DNA of 64,000 nt from Epiperipatus broadwayi. Its lineage: Eukaryota > Onychophora > Udeonychophora > Euonychophora > Peripatidae. Below the pieces are notes generated by a model that saw only the letters and a list, made by a program, of their open reading frames with translations, was not told the origin of the DNA and did no database searches. The position numbers and the translations under genes were made by a program. The DNA is taken from assembly GCA_028023455.1 (NCBI GenBank), contig JAQFVV010006216.1, positions 1,491,445 to 1,555,444 of the forward strand, in the 5' to 3' direction. Position 1 is the stretch's first letter. Each line of letters opens with the position of its first letter. Of this stretch, positions 11,045 through 23,607 are shown in pieces.

Positions 11045-13674
11045 CGACATGTCAAACTGGCAGACCGCGGGTCACATGCGGCCCTCGACGTGATTTTCAT
11101 GGCCTGCGGCTACGATGCTATGCAATAAGATGAAAACAGAATGACATGTTGCAAACAATAAATTAATTTTAAAAACAAACTTTTATATTTAATTACATGA
11201 ACTAAAATATATACAATAATTGTTGGCTATATACATAGCTAATTTATAATTCTCAGTTACACACATAGCTAAATATTTTTGACGACATGCTTTTATGATG
11301 ATGAAGCATTTGAGATATTATGAACATCAAAGCTGGCAACATTAATAATGTGCTGTTGTGCTTCCGAGAACATAAATATATTCCAGCAAAACATCAATCA
11401 GTTATTCACACCACCAACAACGTAGCAATCCTATCTGGAGATGTTGGGTTTTTCTTAGAATTGTAACAAAAGGCAGTTGCTCTAGTTTCTTTGTCCCGGT
11501 CGGTGTGTTAAAAATTTGTGGGTTATTTTCTTTTATAACTCATTCAAAAAATGTAAGTAAATGTAGTTGCAATTTTTTTAATTTTTAAAATTAAATCTAA
11601 AGCCCTATTTATATTACAGAAAATGCCATTTCCAACGCTAAATAAAAAACGAAAAATTGATGACGATGGAAAAAATTTCAAGAAAGGTGGGAATTGAACT
11701 ATTTTTGTGTGGAAGTGAACAATAACATTTCGTGCTTAATTTGCAAAGAAACAATTAGTGTCGCTAAAGAATACAACATTAAGGGACATTATAGCACTAA
11801 TCAAGAAGAACAATTTTCGTGCTTTGAAGCAAAAATAAGACAAGAAAAATTAAAAACAATGAAGAATTCATTAAGTAGCCAGCAAGGAGTGCTTGCAAAA
11901 TTCATAAAAAGTAATGAATCAGTAACAAGAGTTAGTTACCAAATAAGCTATTTATTAGCAAAACATTCAAAATCATTCACCGATGGTTCTTTAATCAAGG
12001 AATGTATGATAAAAGCTGCCAAATTTGTCTGTCCAGAAAAGATACAGGCATTTTGAGACATCTCATTATCATGAAATGTGGTGGCAGATAGAATTACTGA
12101 AATGGCAGATGACATCACTTCACAACTCCAGGAAATATCTACCAAAATCCAGTTCTTTTCAATTGTGATTGATGACAGCATGGATATAAGAGATGTTGCA
12201 CAAGTTGCTGTTTTTTTTTTTTTTTTTTTTGTGGTTGCGATAATAATATGAGGATCACAGAAGAATTGTTGGAATTCATCCCTCTTCATGGAACAATGAC
12301 TGGTGAATATATTTTTATGCCTTATGGAGCATTTTAGAAAAAAATTAACTTGCCTCTAGACAAGCTTGTTTCTGTGACAACTGATGGTGCTAAATCAATG
12401 ATTGGTGAAACTAAAGGTTTTGTGTCACGACTGACAAGAAAATTACAAGATGAGTATCCAGATAAACTGAAAATCAAAGCTTTTCATTGCCTCATTCACC
12501 AACAAGTTCTCTGTTTAAAATTATTAAAAATGGACCAAGTACATAAAATAGTTACTAAGATAGTCAACTTTATTCCATTGAGAGAACTTAACCATCATCA
12601 ATTTACTTTGTTCCTTAAAGATTTAGAATCCAAATTTGAAGATCTTCCTTATTACACAGAAATTCATTGGTTGTCCTGCGACAATGTCCTAAAGAGCTTC
12701 TATCTGCTTTTGGAGGAAATAATATTATTTTTTGAAATGAAAGATGAAAACAATAAAAAATATATCACTTATAAAAGATCCATTGTGGATAGAAGACCTA
12801 GCATTTTTAACAGATATTACAGGCCATCAGAATAATCTTAATATTACATTGCAAGGCAAAAACATGTATGATGCTGTTACAAGCTTTGTACAAAAATTAA
12901 ATTTGTTTAAAAATCATTTGCAAAAGAACATTTTGACATATTTTCCTAAGAGTGAGCAATTAAAAACACAAAATCAAAGTTGCTCATTTTCATAATACTC
13001 TGTAAAAATTGGAAAAAAAAAAAACAATTCAATAAACGTTTTGATGATTTCAAGGAATTAAAAGAAAAAAAAAATTTTTTTTTTTTTTTTCAATTAACTT
13101 TTTGCCTTTAAAGTTGAAAAAGCTCAGACTTCGATACAACTGGAATTAATTGATTTCCAGAATGATTCTAATTTTAAAAAACAAATATTGAAAAGTAGGA
13201 ACTTCCAAAATATATTACTATTTAGGTAAAAGATACCCAGAAATTAAAAAATCTGCTTTTTTTGGAAGTACATACTTATGTGAGTAATCATTTTCATTCA
13301 CGAAATTAAAAAAAAAACAGCTTACAGATCAAGATTAACTGATAAACATCTATCTGCCATCATGAAAATTGTTTGTTCTCAATCTTTGAATCCAGATATT
13401 GAAAAACTAGAGGAGGAAAGCACTGGCAAGTTTCCAGTAAAAACAATTAATTGTAGTTTTATAAATATGAAATCAAATAAAATAAATGTCTAAATAAAAG
13501 CAATACTATATCAATTGTATCTTATTAAACTGAATTTACTAAACTACATAATATGCTTTAATTACTCCACCTATATCCCTGCATTCTCACTTCAAAATAA
13601 AATTTTAAGAAAATTTGTGTGATGTGGCCCATGAAAATCTTACCAGTCACATTAAATGGAGCTTGACACACTTG
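11045..13674 (+). mobile_element. hAT transposon (ZBED/FAM200-like), decayed
   Basis: A 2.63 kb DNA transposon. The left end reads CGACATGTCAAACTGG and the right end, reverse complemented, CAAGTGTGTCAAGCTCC, giving short imperfect terminal inverted repeats. A GATTTTCATGG block recurs inverted just inside both ends. The flanks ATATAAAA (11036-11043) and ATATAAAC (13675-13682) form an 8-bp target duplication with one mismatch, the size expected for hAT. The target is a copy of the local SINE family, whose uninterrupted form reads ATATAAAG at this place. The single gene inside is broken. Confidence 0.85.
11622..13492 (+). pseudogene. hAT transposase pseudogene (BED finger + RNase H-like)
   Basis: A broken transposase of the hAT class similar to ZBED5/FAM200/GTF2IRD2-type genes. 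An ATG at 11622 starts a KKRKID basic stretch typical of the family. The frame then shifts near 11690 into a BED-type finger (CLICKET...KGHY). Bases 12150-12180 encode an IDDSMD segment matching the first catalytic aspartate region. Bases 12350-12835 encode VTTDGAKSMIG (second aspartate region), the HCLIHQQ motif and EIHWLS. Bases 12790-12995 continue the helical region, and 13250-13440 hold remnants of the C-terminal dimerisation segment. Several frameshifts, stops and homopolymer expansions (T run at 12211-12230, A/T runs at 13062-13090) make it non-functional. Confidence 0.85.
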
Positions 13675-13900
13675 ATATAAACTGAACACTGATTATATAT
13701 GTGTAGGAGATGATGATTCATACAAACTGAGGAATGCTAGTTCAGCATGAAATATGGATATTGGAGATAATTTATTTTTTTGCATGTATGTGATCATGTG
13801 TATTAGTGGATATAAGGCAGAGGAAATGACTAGAGAACTTGAAAGTCTGAGTTCAAATCCCCTCTAATTACTTCTAGTTTAAGTATATATAATATACATG
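13675..13900 (+). repeat. tRNA-like SINE, right part
   Basis: It resumes the SINE interrupted at 11044. CTGAACACTGATTATAT matches the copy at 54583, and the GAGTTCAAATCCCC block at about 13849-13862 resembles a polymerase III B box. It shares its order of blocks with the copies at 52340-52625 (minus) and 54548-54785 (plus). Confidence 0.65.
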
Positions 13901-14579
13901 TATTCAAGTATTATATATATGTATACTGTACATAAACAATATTTATGCAGCAGTTTTTAAAGGTAATGCCTTGTTCTAAAAATCACATCATTCTATCTTC
14001 AGCAATTTGTTTCATATCTTCATATATAAACATCTGATTTTACCGATCAGATTTTTTAGGATGGAATATTCTTGGCTTGCTTCTCAATCTTATTATTAAA
14101 ATTTTGCTTTCCAAAATATTTTGTAAATACCTGTCATGTCTTAAAATATGTCCCAAACATTTATTCTTTCTCATATTTATCAGTTTCAGTAGATCTTTTA
14201 CTACTAGTTCTCTTATATTTGATCATTAGTCTTCCTTTCCATCTTTCTCATTGTAGTTAATATTTTACAAAGTCACATTTCATTCCTTTCAGTCATTGTT
14301 TTTCTTGTTTCTCCAAAGGGCTATGTCTCACACATGTCCATATACTCACATGAAAAAATTAATAATTCTACATATGTATAATAAAATAATTCAAAACATG
14401 AATTTATATAACCTTACACACAATTGTTTATAAATGCTGCTACAAATAATATACACTCTCAACTTAGTACAATGCAATACTATAATAAAAATATGAAATC
14501 ATTTAATATTGTTCATTTTTATATATAAAGGGAATTGTCTACCATAATTGCATAAAAGAACATGAAATAATCAATTATA
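13901..14579. other. Unassigned AT-rich region
   Basis: No credible gene or bounded repeat. A 62-codon frame at 14072-14260 is hydrophobic and lacks any motif. Confidence 0.45.
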
Positions 14580-14725
14580 TTTATTTTTATTGTTTTTATA
14601 GTAATCAAGGTCTACGATATTCGCAGCAGTGAGCATGAAATTTAATCAGTCTAATTATTTTTATTGTTTTATAATGATCAAACAGATTAATTTTGATCAC
14701 TATAAAAACAATAAAAATAATTAAA
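14580..14725. repeat. AT-rich hairpin / small foldback
   Basis: ATTATTTTTATTGTTTTATA (from about 14654) is mirrored by TATAAAAACAATAAAAATAAT (ending about 14722), with TGATCAAA and TTTTGATCA inside the arms. A further copy of the arm lies at 14580-14607. Confidence 0.7.
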
Positions 14726-14918
14726 TAGATTAAGTTTCAACTTCTCTGCTACATATAATGTACATAATCTTTATATACAATGAAGACCAATGGGAAAGCC
14801 ATTTCATTTTCTTATTACAATACTGTGTGTACTAAATTGGGAGTGTCTATTATTTTCTATAAACAGCATTTCTAAGCAATTGTGTTTAACATTATATATA
14901 TATCAACTACTTCTATGG

Positions 14919-15257
<339 letters not shown>

Positions 15258-15315
15258 AAGAATATAACTGAATAAACTCTAACAAAAGAACTATTATAGA
15301 TTAATGAAAAAACTG

Positions 15316-15410
15316 TTTTGGCCTCAGGAATTATCAGTTAATAGTAATTGATAATTTCTTGGTTACATGATTATCTCTATTTAAAGGGATATTACCTCCT
15401 CACTTCTACT
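15316..15410 (-). repeat. Dispersed copy of the 61-62 kb repeat family
   Basis: GCCTCAGGAATTATCAGTTA, then AATTGATAATTTCTTGG and ATTACCTCCTC, match in order the minus-oriented units at about 61795-61880. It is a single fragment here, immediately after the (TTA)n tract. Confidence 0.7.
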
Positions 15411-18139
15411 CTTTATTATAAATTATGATAGTATAGACATTGCTTATCACATGTGGATAGAGTCAATCATTAAATCTTCAACTGTTGGTAATAAATAAGC
15501 AATCCCTTTTTAAAAATCTATAAAAGTTTAAGAGTTAATAAAACAAGCAAATATTAGATTTATGCAATCTACCATCAAATAAACATATAAAATGAAGACT
15601 GCTCAAGCCTGAGCAAGTTATTTAAGTAGGAGAAAGAAAGTGAAAAAATGAATAAATACACAGTCGTTTTATTAATCTTTATATGTGCTATAAAAGTAAT
15701 ATATTTTAGTATAATAAAAATAAATTCATATCTAGAGCTAATAATAATTATTTATTTATAAAGTATAAGGTGAAAATGGTTAATCATATTGAAAATTTAA
15801 AATACATTTCAATGTTTGTGAAATCTTGGTTTTCATGAGTGTAAATGAGTTCATGTAAAAAGTTATAATGATTTTTATATTTATATAAGGCTATACTTAG
15901 TACATGGGCCATGGGTGCTTAATTTTATTACAAGAGAGACCTATATAAATCTTAACACAAGATTTGACTTTATAAAGATAGAATTGGCCACACTCTTATC
16001 TTCAACTTACTTTTCTAATTATATAGGCAAATCTAAAGCATAATGATTTGGGAGCATGAAGCTAATAAATTCGTCATTGATTAAATCCACTATTTCTGTT
16101 AGTCATCAATGTTTGTGAAATCTTTCGATTTACGAGTCAATATTCAGATCTTAAATTTAGAAATATTTTGAATCAATTTAAAGTTGTAAATATTAATACT
16201 TATTAAGCATAATGTCAGCATGTAATATTTATATAAGGCTATAACCTTTGTGTATTTAATTTTATTACAAGAGAGACCTCTACAATTTGGTAAAAAAAAA
16301 ATTTGAAATGTTGAAAGGATGGTTTTGGTTTAAAAAAAATCTAAAAACAAATTTTTTATTAAGTTGCTTTTAATTAAGTTGTTTAAATTTGATTAATCCA
16401 ACAAACAGTTTAGGAAATATATTTGAAGTAGACAATAAAGCTTGTTTAAACACATTATAGAAAATATGTCTGTAGTTAATTAGTATTACAAAAATTAATG
16501 TTCTAACATTTAATAGTTAATTATTAAACTTATGCAAGCCATGCAAATAAATTTAATGTGAAAACACAGTTTAGCAAATACTTGTCATGAAACAAGATCC
16601 TTATAATTCATTTGTAATCAGAAATTGTTTTATAGTATAGCAACATGAAGAAAATTCACTACATAATTGTATCCCAAAATGTGCATATAGATCCATCAAT
16701 TCTACCAGTAATAACTGGCCATTTTGAGATACAGCCTGCCAGTCTTTCCAAAGTGTCACCAGATTATGAACCTGCCTTATTCTCTTATGATGTGGCTAAT
16801 TGAATATAAAATGCTGCCTTTAAAATCTTCATGTAAAATGATGAAAATCTGATAGAATTTTAACTGTTGAAAAGAAGAAGTATTTTAAAACAAAAAAATA
16901 AATAAACTTGTCATTAATTAAAAGTAGCACTCATCAGAAAATAAGTAATGAAAAGAATTTGTATCCTTAAAAATATTCTAATATATGCACACAAAGAGTT
17001 TGAATAAATCTACAAAAGTCATATACTGTGAACAAGCGAACTTGAAATTCAAACTCTCAAAGATAATTTTAACCAAATTTTGTATTTTCTTAATTATATT
17101 TAAAACCATGTTTTTCTTTATTATATTGTCTATTTGTATGATAAGATTAGAAGCCTGAAGATTAATTCTATAAAAATATGGAAGAGAAAGATTAGTTGCA
17201 CTCATGCCTAATTCACTTCATTCTTTGTTTATCTGTATATAAATTGAATATATTAGTATAGAATGTCTTTTCAATGGAATATAAACAATTCTTCTATATA
17301 AATATATTTTGGATGGCATAAGTCAAATTTGAAATATTTTAATTTCAAAATTAATATTTTAAATATTAATTGTGGACTGTGCCTGTAGATTAATTAAGTA
17401 TTTAGCCTTAAAAATGTTCTTTTGCATTGTGTTCAAATCCTATTTTACTGAATTATTATTTTTATTAAAGTTTAAATCTTTTATACTTCTTGAATATCAA
17501 TTTTATGCACTATTTGAGGTATACAATGTTATTTGATAAGCTGATAATCAGATTTTGTTCTAAGTTTAATGTATGATAATTAGTTATCATAGTTAATAAA
17601 TGTATCTGGATATATTAGTTATGTAGTAGTCCTGATGCTATAATTAATGTTATAAGTGGCACTGCAAGCCATCATAATTGCATTACTTTAAGACTGAGCA
17701 GTAAATATATTTTAATAACTTAGCTCTTCAGCAATATATACATAGAAAGTAATGTATTTTTATTTAGGCATATAAAGCTAAAGTTAAAATTACCTAATAA
17801 ATGTAGTGATCATAATTTTAATTCCAGTTATGTCATTTGACCACTTTAACGTGGTGGCTTGTTGAAATGCTTGTAAAGAAAGCAATATTATGCATCTCAA
17901 ATTTTAATTTGGATACCTTATGGATAAAATAAACAGATTCATTTATTTATTTCTATTTCACATCCTTCTTTAGGGCTATTACATTTGGCAGATTAACAAG
18001 TGGCCACATACCATCATCTACACAAGTGGGTTTTAAAAATTCATTATGACAGGAAGAACATTGAAGACAATCAATGACAGTATAAAATATACTGTCATAT
18101 TTCATTTTTTCATAACTCATGATACAGATTTGCAAGTAC
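15411..18139. other. AT-rich region with a diverged direct duplication
   Basis: Two diverged copies share CAATGTTTGTGAAATCTT, ATTTATATAAGGCTATA and TTTTATTACAAGAGAGACCT, at about 15808-15960 and 16104-16290. Otherwise AT-rich sequence with short chance frames. Bases 18088-18105 hold a small TACTGTCAT hairpin. Confidence 0.5.
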
Positions 18140-18318
18140 CTTAAAATTGTTGGGAATAATAGCTAAACTGTTACTACTTAACAAATATTGATTCAGAGAT
18201 AGTACTGCAGGCAGCTTAAAGAGAGAATCAGTCAGCTTTTCACTGGGATGCACTGTATTTTTATTTAGTTTTTCAACAGTTAGTTTCAGTTTGTATTTTC
18301 GCCCTTCAGTAAGGTTAG
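18140..18318 (-). CDS. Possible LRR-encoding exon
   Basis: On the minus strand, a pyrimidine-rich stretch ending in ATGCAG precedes 179 bases that are open in one frame (entered in phase 1) and end at AAG followed by GTACTT, a plausible donor. The translation has a charged part (LTEGRKYKLKLTVEKLN), then LTDSLFKLPAVLSLNQYLLS and SNSLAIIPNNFK. The latter follows the leucine-rich repeat pattern LxxNxLxxIPxxF. If the donor is not used, the pattern continues as VLANLYHEL before a TGA. The layout is faintly like the N terminus of LRRC47-type proteins, but I cannot confirm a family. It could instead be a retrocopy fragment or chance. Confidence 0.35.
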
Positions 18319-18959
18319 CTGCATAAAAAAATTGATACAAATTAATTAATTGCAGCAATAGAGTAATAAATATATAAACTGCCTAAAAATAAAATAAAAG
18401 TTATTTTATACATTTAATCACATTGTAAAGTTACTTTCTAATGACAGTGTAACAATAAAATGATAAATTGCCATGTGAAGAAAGAATAAAAACTAATTTG
18501 GTATGTGCAAGCATTTTGAATTGTGAGGCTTTTAAAAATCTAAAACATGTAAAACTCTTTTTAGTTTTTTTTTTAATACAGTTTTAAATAAAATCTATGA
18601 CATTTTAGTAGTAAATGTGATGCTAGATTTAAATATGATACTAAAATTCTGGAATCAATATTTTACAAGTTATCATTTAAAATTGGAATAATTTACATTT
18701 AAAAAGAAATAATCAAGTTATGCTATAAATTAATATAAAAACTGTTGGTTAAAAAATAATATATATTAATTTATATATTTTCTTAAATAATTTATTTATA
18801 ATATATATCATTATTACTATTTGAAATGAAATGGTCATTCCTAATTAAAAAAGAAAGAGAAATAGAAAGTTAAAAAATAATTTTCTCATGACTAATATAC
18901 ACATAATAACTATAAAAGATAGGAAGGAAAAAGATCATCAATTAATATGAGCTTAATAA
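18319..18959. other. AT-rich unassigned region
   Basis: No gene or bounded repeat was recognised. If 18140-18318 is an exon, this would be intron on its 5' side. Confidence 0.45.
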
Positions 18960-19946
18960 TGATTGATAAACTAAAACTGCAAAGAATAAATAGCCTTTCA
19001 ATGATCATAGTCATTCTAGATCTTTTTTGATGTGCTGAAAGCAACATATGGATCTGAAAACAATATCAAAATCTTATTAAATTCAGAAATGACATTTTTT
19101 TTCATATGAAATCAATAGTATTTCGAACAAGTCAAAGAAGTATTTGGATTATCTTTTGCATAAGAATACAAAAATTAAGATGATGATTTTTAAATGTTAT
19201 ATTCATTTTATTCACTCATTTAGATCTGGATAGTGATGTCCAGTTAATTACATCAAAATATCTCTTTATAATCTTAAAAATAAAAAACCTGCTGGTAAAA
19301 TATCTGAAGAAATTTAAAAATATGATTGATAGGATGTTATATTTTTGGAATATATGAACATATAAAATTGTATCACCCCAGCTTCAGGATGCTTTTATTG
19401 TTCCAATTTTTAAAAACAAAGGAAATAGATAATAATAATTATTGTGAATTTCAGTATTATTCCATTATAGTAAAGATACTTTTAAGAATTTTATTCAATA
19501 GATTGCTTCCAGTTATAGATGAATAGTTTCCAGAGAATTACTATAATTTTAGAGAATCAAAAAGTACTATAAATATGTTTTTGATGCTAGGCAAATGCAA
19601 AAGAAAAGTGTTGAGAGCAAAGCAACAATTTGTATACCGCTTTTATTGATTTAATTGAGGCAATTGATTCAATTAATATGATAGTCATGGCCTTGTTTGA
19701 AAATATTTGGCTGCCCAAAAAAAATGTATTCATATTATACAACTTCTACATAATAGAGTAAAAGGAAGTGTCATTACAACATGTGAAAAATCTGAAGCAT
19801 TTAAAATGAAGACTGGGGTTAAATAAGGATGTTCATTTGCTTCAACACTATTTTCACTTTTTATGACAATGGTATTTGGAATTGTTTATAGGAAACTTAA
19901 TTATAAAGGGATCAAGATATCATACAGTTTTGATGATGGAATATTC
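18960..19946 (+). pseudogene. Decayed LINE reverse transcriptase
   Basis: Fragmented translation across frames keeps the order of a non-LTR reverse transcriptase. A pre-RT linker (ATYGSENNIK) lies at about 19043. LQDAFIVPIFKNKGN at about 19380-19425 and KILLRILFNRLLPVIDE at 19473-19525 match RT blocks 1-2. A FRESKSTINM segment at about 19551, a region equivalent to the first catalytic aspartate (with an in-frame stop), and MKTGVK before a stop and GCSFASTLFSLF at about 19806-19860 (block 4) follow. The YADD box is not present: the copy ends near 19946, where the 1 kb duplicated block begins. Multiple stops and frameshifts show it is dead. Confidence 0.75.
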
Positions 19947-20932
19947 AATATGAATCCATTGTAAATAGAAATAAGAACTTTTATTTTTGGATTCTGGATT
20001 TGCAGTAGGCTGATAATTGTGCTATTTTTAAAACTAAACTCTCCATACAGTAGTGCCACTCGAAGCCAGAGTAATCAATGGATGCAAGAAGGTTTGTGCA
20101 TAAAATTTCTATCTAGTGCCTACTCATCCAATATCCCCAGACTAGCTTCTAGCTTGTGGCTTTCATCAGTGAAGAGCCTTGGATCTGAGAGCACTGCACC
20201 TAGATCTTAGGACTCTGGCTTGTACTGAGTGATACTAGTGTATGGAGAGTTTTGCCTGTTTTAGTAGCTTGAGCAAGCATAAGAAATAGTGATCATGTAA
20301 TGTTTAGTGTGTTACTTTTACTAGTTCAAAATGCAATTTATGATATAAATGCAACTAATAAAGACTGTGATTTATTAATTAATATTAAAAAACTCAAATT
20401 CTTTATCTGCCACTGATGAAACAAAAATCCTGAGCATATTTTAGTTGGATAATCATCAGCTGAGAGAATGTATACCAATTCAAATATCTTATAGTTTTAT
20501 AAGTAGAAAAATGAACTTGGATGTTGTGATACAGAGACTCCAATGTGCTGCTTTCTGCATTTAACAAGTTAAAAAATAAAGTATTTCATCATATGGAAAT
20601 ACCGACAACTATGTTAGTTGTATATAGTGTATTATTTTACCTAATTTATTGTAGGTAAATAAAACTTATTAGCATAATATAATGACATTAGAAACATTTT
20701 ATTTAAGGATGCTCTATAAAATTTTAAAAATACATGGCAAAATCATCAAACCAATCAATATGTTTTTCAGCTTGCTGCATGTGATCCTATTGAGTCTACT
20801 GTTATAAAATGACATTTTTATTAAAGTGGACAATAGACCTCCTAAAATAATGTTTTTTTGTAAACTTGAACATAGTTTTTATGGAAAAGGTAGACCTGTC
20901 AAAGTTATAATGATTATATTAAAGCCATTGTA
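19947..20932 (+). repeat. ~1 kb direct repeat, copy 1
   Basis: Nearly the whole block recurs at 22594-23607 in the same orientation, from CAATATGAATCC to AAAGCCATTGTAA, with small indels. It contains the foldback at 20034-20254. The last ~10 bases of the LINE remnant appear to be included in both copies. Confidence 0.85.
20034..20254. mobile_element. Small foldback/MITE-like element
   Basis: AACTCTCCATACAGTAGTGC...GCCAGAGT at the left is mirrored by ACTCTGGC...GTATGGAGAGTTT at the right, giving arms of about 38 bases with a centre of about 140 bases. A second copy lies within the duplicated block at about 22687-22940, where the centre carries a partial internal duplication. Confidence 0.6.
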
Positions 20933-21613
20933 ACCCTTTGACTCCCAGTACAACTTCTGTATGACTATCTAGAAATTATGACTTTCAGTTGAGTTTGCAC
21001 GTAATTGGTAAACGTCATACACATGGGACTTTATGTCTTTCTTAGATGCATTTTGTTTCCTGCAAGAAAATGTAAAAAAAAATTTCTCTATGATAATTTT
21101 TAGATTTTTTTATGAATATTTTTAGCGAAGGGTATCTAAAAATTTTTTTATTTTTATCATTTTAGATATTGTAAAAAAGTTATACCACAATGGTTGCATC
21201 AATTACCAAAGATTTTAGTTCTGATTTTCTGTCAAAGTTGTCTGCAATTCTGGGCCCTCTTCTCAGATATGTTTCTGGATAATGTTCAAGGGTCTCCTGG
21301 GCTATATTTTACCATCACCCGTGAGTATGCAATTATTAATTTTTTTATTTATTATTTGCTAAATTATGTTTGTGCTGATTATAAAATTTTATATGTGCTG
21401 AGACAAATAAATATGCTGTAGTATGGAAAAAAGTTTGGGATTGGGGTAATCTGTCACCCAGTGAGCTGATGCATTTTTAGCATGACTATAAATATGAATA
21501 GTGTATCACACATGACGAAATTTGCATTTATTTGATCTATGGATGAATTATTGCATCATCCCAGACTTGCTAAAGTTATGACCTGCAATTGATTTGTGTC
21601 AATTTTAGGTAAG
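20933..21613. other. Spacer between 1 kb repeats; unassigned
   Basis: It starts with CCCTTTGACTCCCAGTACAA, which is more GC-rich than its surroundings and reminds one of a transposon end, but no partner end was found. No gene was recognised. Confidence 0.4.
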
Positions 21614-22015
21614 TAATATAGGATATTTTATACAGACTTTCTGGCTTCCCCAATTTATCCACTCTGTGTTACAGTGCCACGTATTTAAACTCAGCCTTTC
21701 TTTATATCTTTTATGCAAAATAATAAATATATTTATATACAAGTTTATTCTACACAACTGGAATCTCATGTAATATAGGATATTTTATACAGAATTTCTG
21801 TTTTCCTCAATCCATCCACTCTGTGTTACAGTACCATGTATTTGAACTCAGCCTTTCTTCATATCTTTTTTGCAAAATAATAAATATATTTATATACAAG
21901 TTTATTTTACACAACTGGAATCTCATGTAATATAGGATATTTTATACAGATTTTCTGGCTTCCTCAATCCATCCACTCTGTGTTACAGCACCATGTATTT
22001 GAACCCAATCTTTCT
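21614..22015 (+). repeat. 157-bp tandem repeat, 2.6 copies
   Basis: TAATATAGGATATTTTATAC recurs at 21614, 21771 and 21928, an exact 157-base period. Each unit includes ATCCACTCTGTGTTACAG and TACAAGTTTATT blocks. Copies differ by a few substitutions. Confidence 0.95.
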
Positions 22016-22593
22016 TCCACATATGTAATCATTGTTCATAATAAAAAATTTTTTATCTTTATTGATTTATTTTTATTCATTTTGTTTTTTATGTGTTTGG
22101 TATATATATATTTTTAATACACTGTTCTGTTACTTTTTTCTCCACTAAAAACTATTCATATTGTTAATAGATACTTTTGCACAAATGAACACATCTGGCT
22201 CTAGAATGAAAATGAAACACAGCAAGGCCACTATTTTAGTAATTTTCACAGTGAAAAATTACCTCAGATAAGACTTCCAATATATCTTTTTTTTAAATTT
22301 TTTGATGGATGTGATGAAACTGTTTATGAAATTGTCATTTTATCATTTGAATTTCAAAATTTAGGATTTGTGAATCAGTGTAAAAATAAACATTCTTAAA
22401 ACTATTAAAATATTTTTTTCTTAACTTTTTCGTTAGGAAATGATTATTTTAACAGCTTCATTATATTCTTTGATATATGCCTTTTCTTATAATGTATGTA
22501 TTTTTATATTTATTACATTCAAACACAAAATATCTAAGTTATTAGAGTTAGGGTACATTTTTCTAAGAATTAACAATGGCCACATGGAATTGT
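22016..22593. other. AT-rich unassigned region
   Basis: No gene or repeat boundary was recognised between the tandem repeat and the second 1 kb copy. Confidence 0.45.
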
Positions 22594-23607
22594 CAATATG
22601 AATCCACTGTAAATAAAAAGAAGAACTTTTTATTTTTGGATTCTGGATTTGCAGTAGGCTGATAATTGTGCTATTTTTAAAACAAAACTCTACATGCAGT
22701 AGTGCCACTCGAAGCCAGAGTAATCAATGGATGCAAGAAAGTTTGTGCATAAAATCCTTATCTAGTGCCTACCCAACCAATATCCTCAGACTATCCCTAT
22801 CTAGTGCTACTCATCCAATATCCCTAGACTAGTTTCTAGCTTGTGGTTTTCATCAGTGAATAGCCTTGGATTTGATAGCACTGTACCTAGATCTTAGGAC
22901 TCTGGCTTGTACTGAGTGGCACTACTGTATGGAGAGTTTTGCCTGTTTTAGTAGCTTGAGCAAGCATAAGAAATAGTGATCATGTGATGTTTAGTGTGTT
23001 ACTTTTACCAGTTCAAAATGCAATTTATGTTTTAAATGCAACTTATAAAGACTTTGATTCATATATTAATATTAAAAAACTCAAATTCTTTATCTGCCAC
23101 TGATGAAACAAAAATCCTGAGCATATTTTAGTTGGATAATCATTGGCTGAGAGAATGTAAACCAATTTAAATATCTTAATAGTTTTATAAGTAGAAAAAT
23201 GAACTTGGATGTTGTGATACACAGACTCTAATGTGCTGCTTTCTGCATTTAACAAGTTAAAAAATATAGTATTTCATCATATGGAAATTAGTTGTATATA
23301 GTGTATTATTTTACCTAATTTATTGTAGGTAAATAAAACTTATTAGCATAATATAATGACATTAGAAACATTTTATTTAAGGATACTCTATAAAATTTAA
23401 AAAATACATGGTGAAATCGTCAAACCAATCAATAGGTTTTTCAGTTTCTGCATGTGATCCTATTGAGTCCACAGTTATAAAATCACATTTTTATTGAAGT
23501 GGACAATAGACCTCCTAAAATAATGTTTTGTGGTAAACTTGAGCATAGTTTTTATGGAAAAGGTAGACCTGTCTAGGTTATAAAGATTATATTAAAGCCA
23601 TTGTAAA
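22594..23607 (+). repeat. ~1 kb direct repeat, copy 2
   Basis: Partner of 19947-20932. It has an extra internal duplication of about 40 bases near 22765-22820 (CTATCTAGTGCCTAC repeated) and lacks about 14 bases near 23285. Confidence 0.85.

Noticed and set aside
17953-18135. Cys-rich 60-codon minus ORF as continuation of the LRR exon
   Set aside because: It is in another frame, has no splice link I can justify and includes a TACTGTCAT hairpin.
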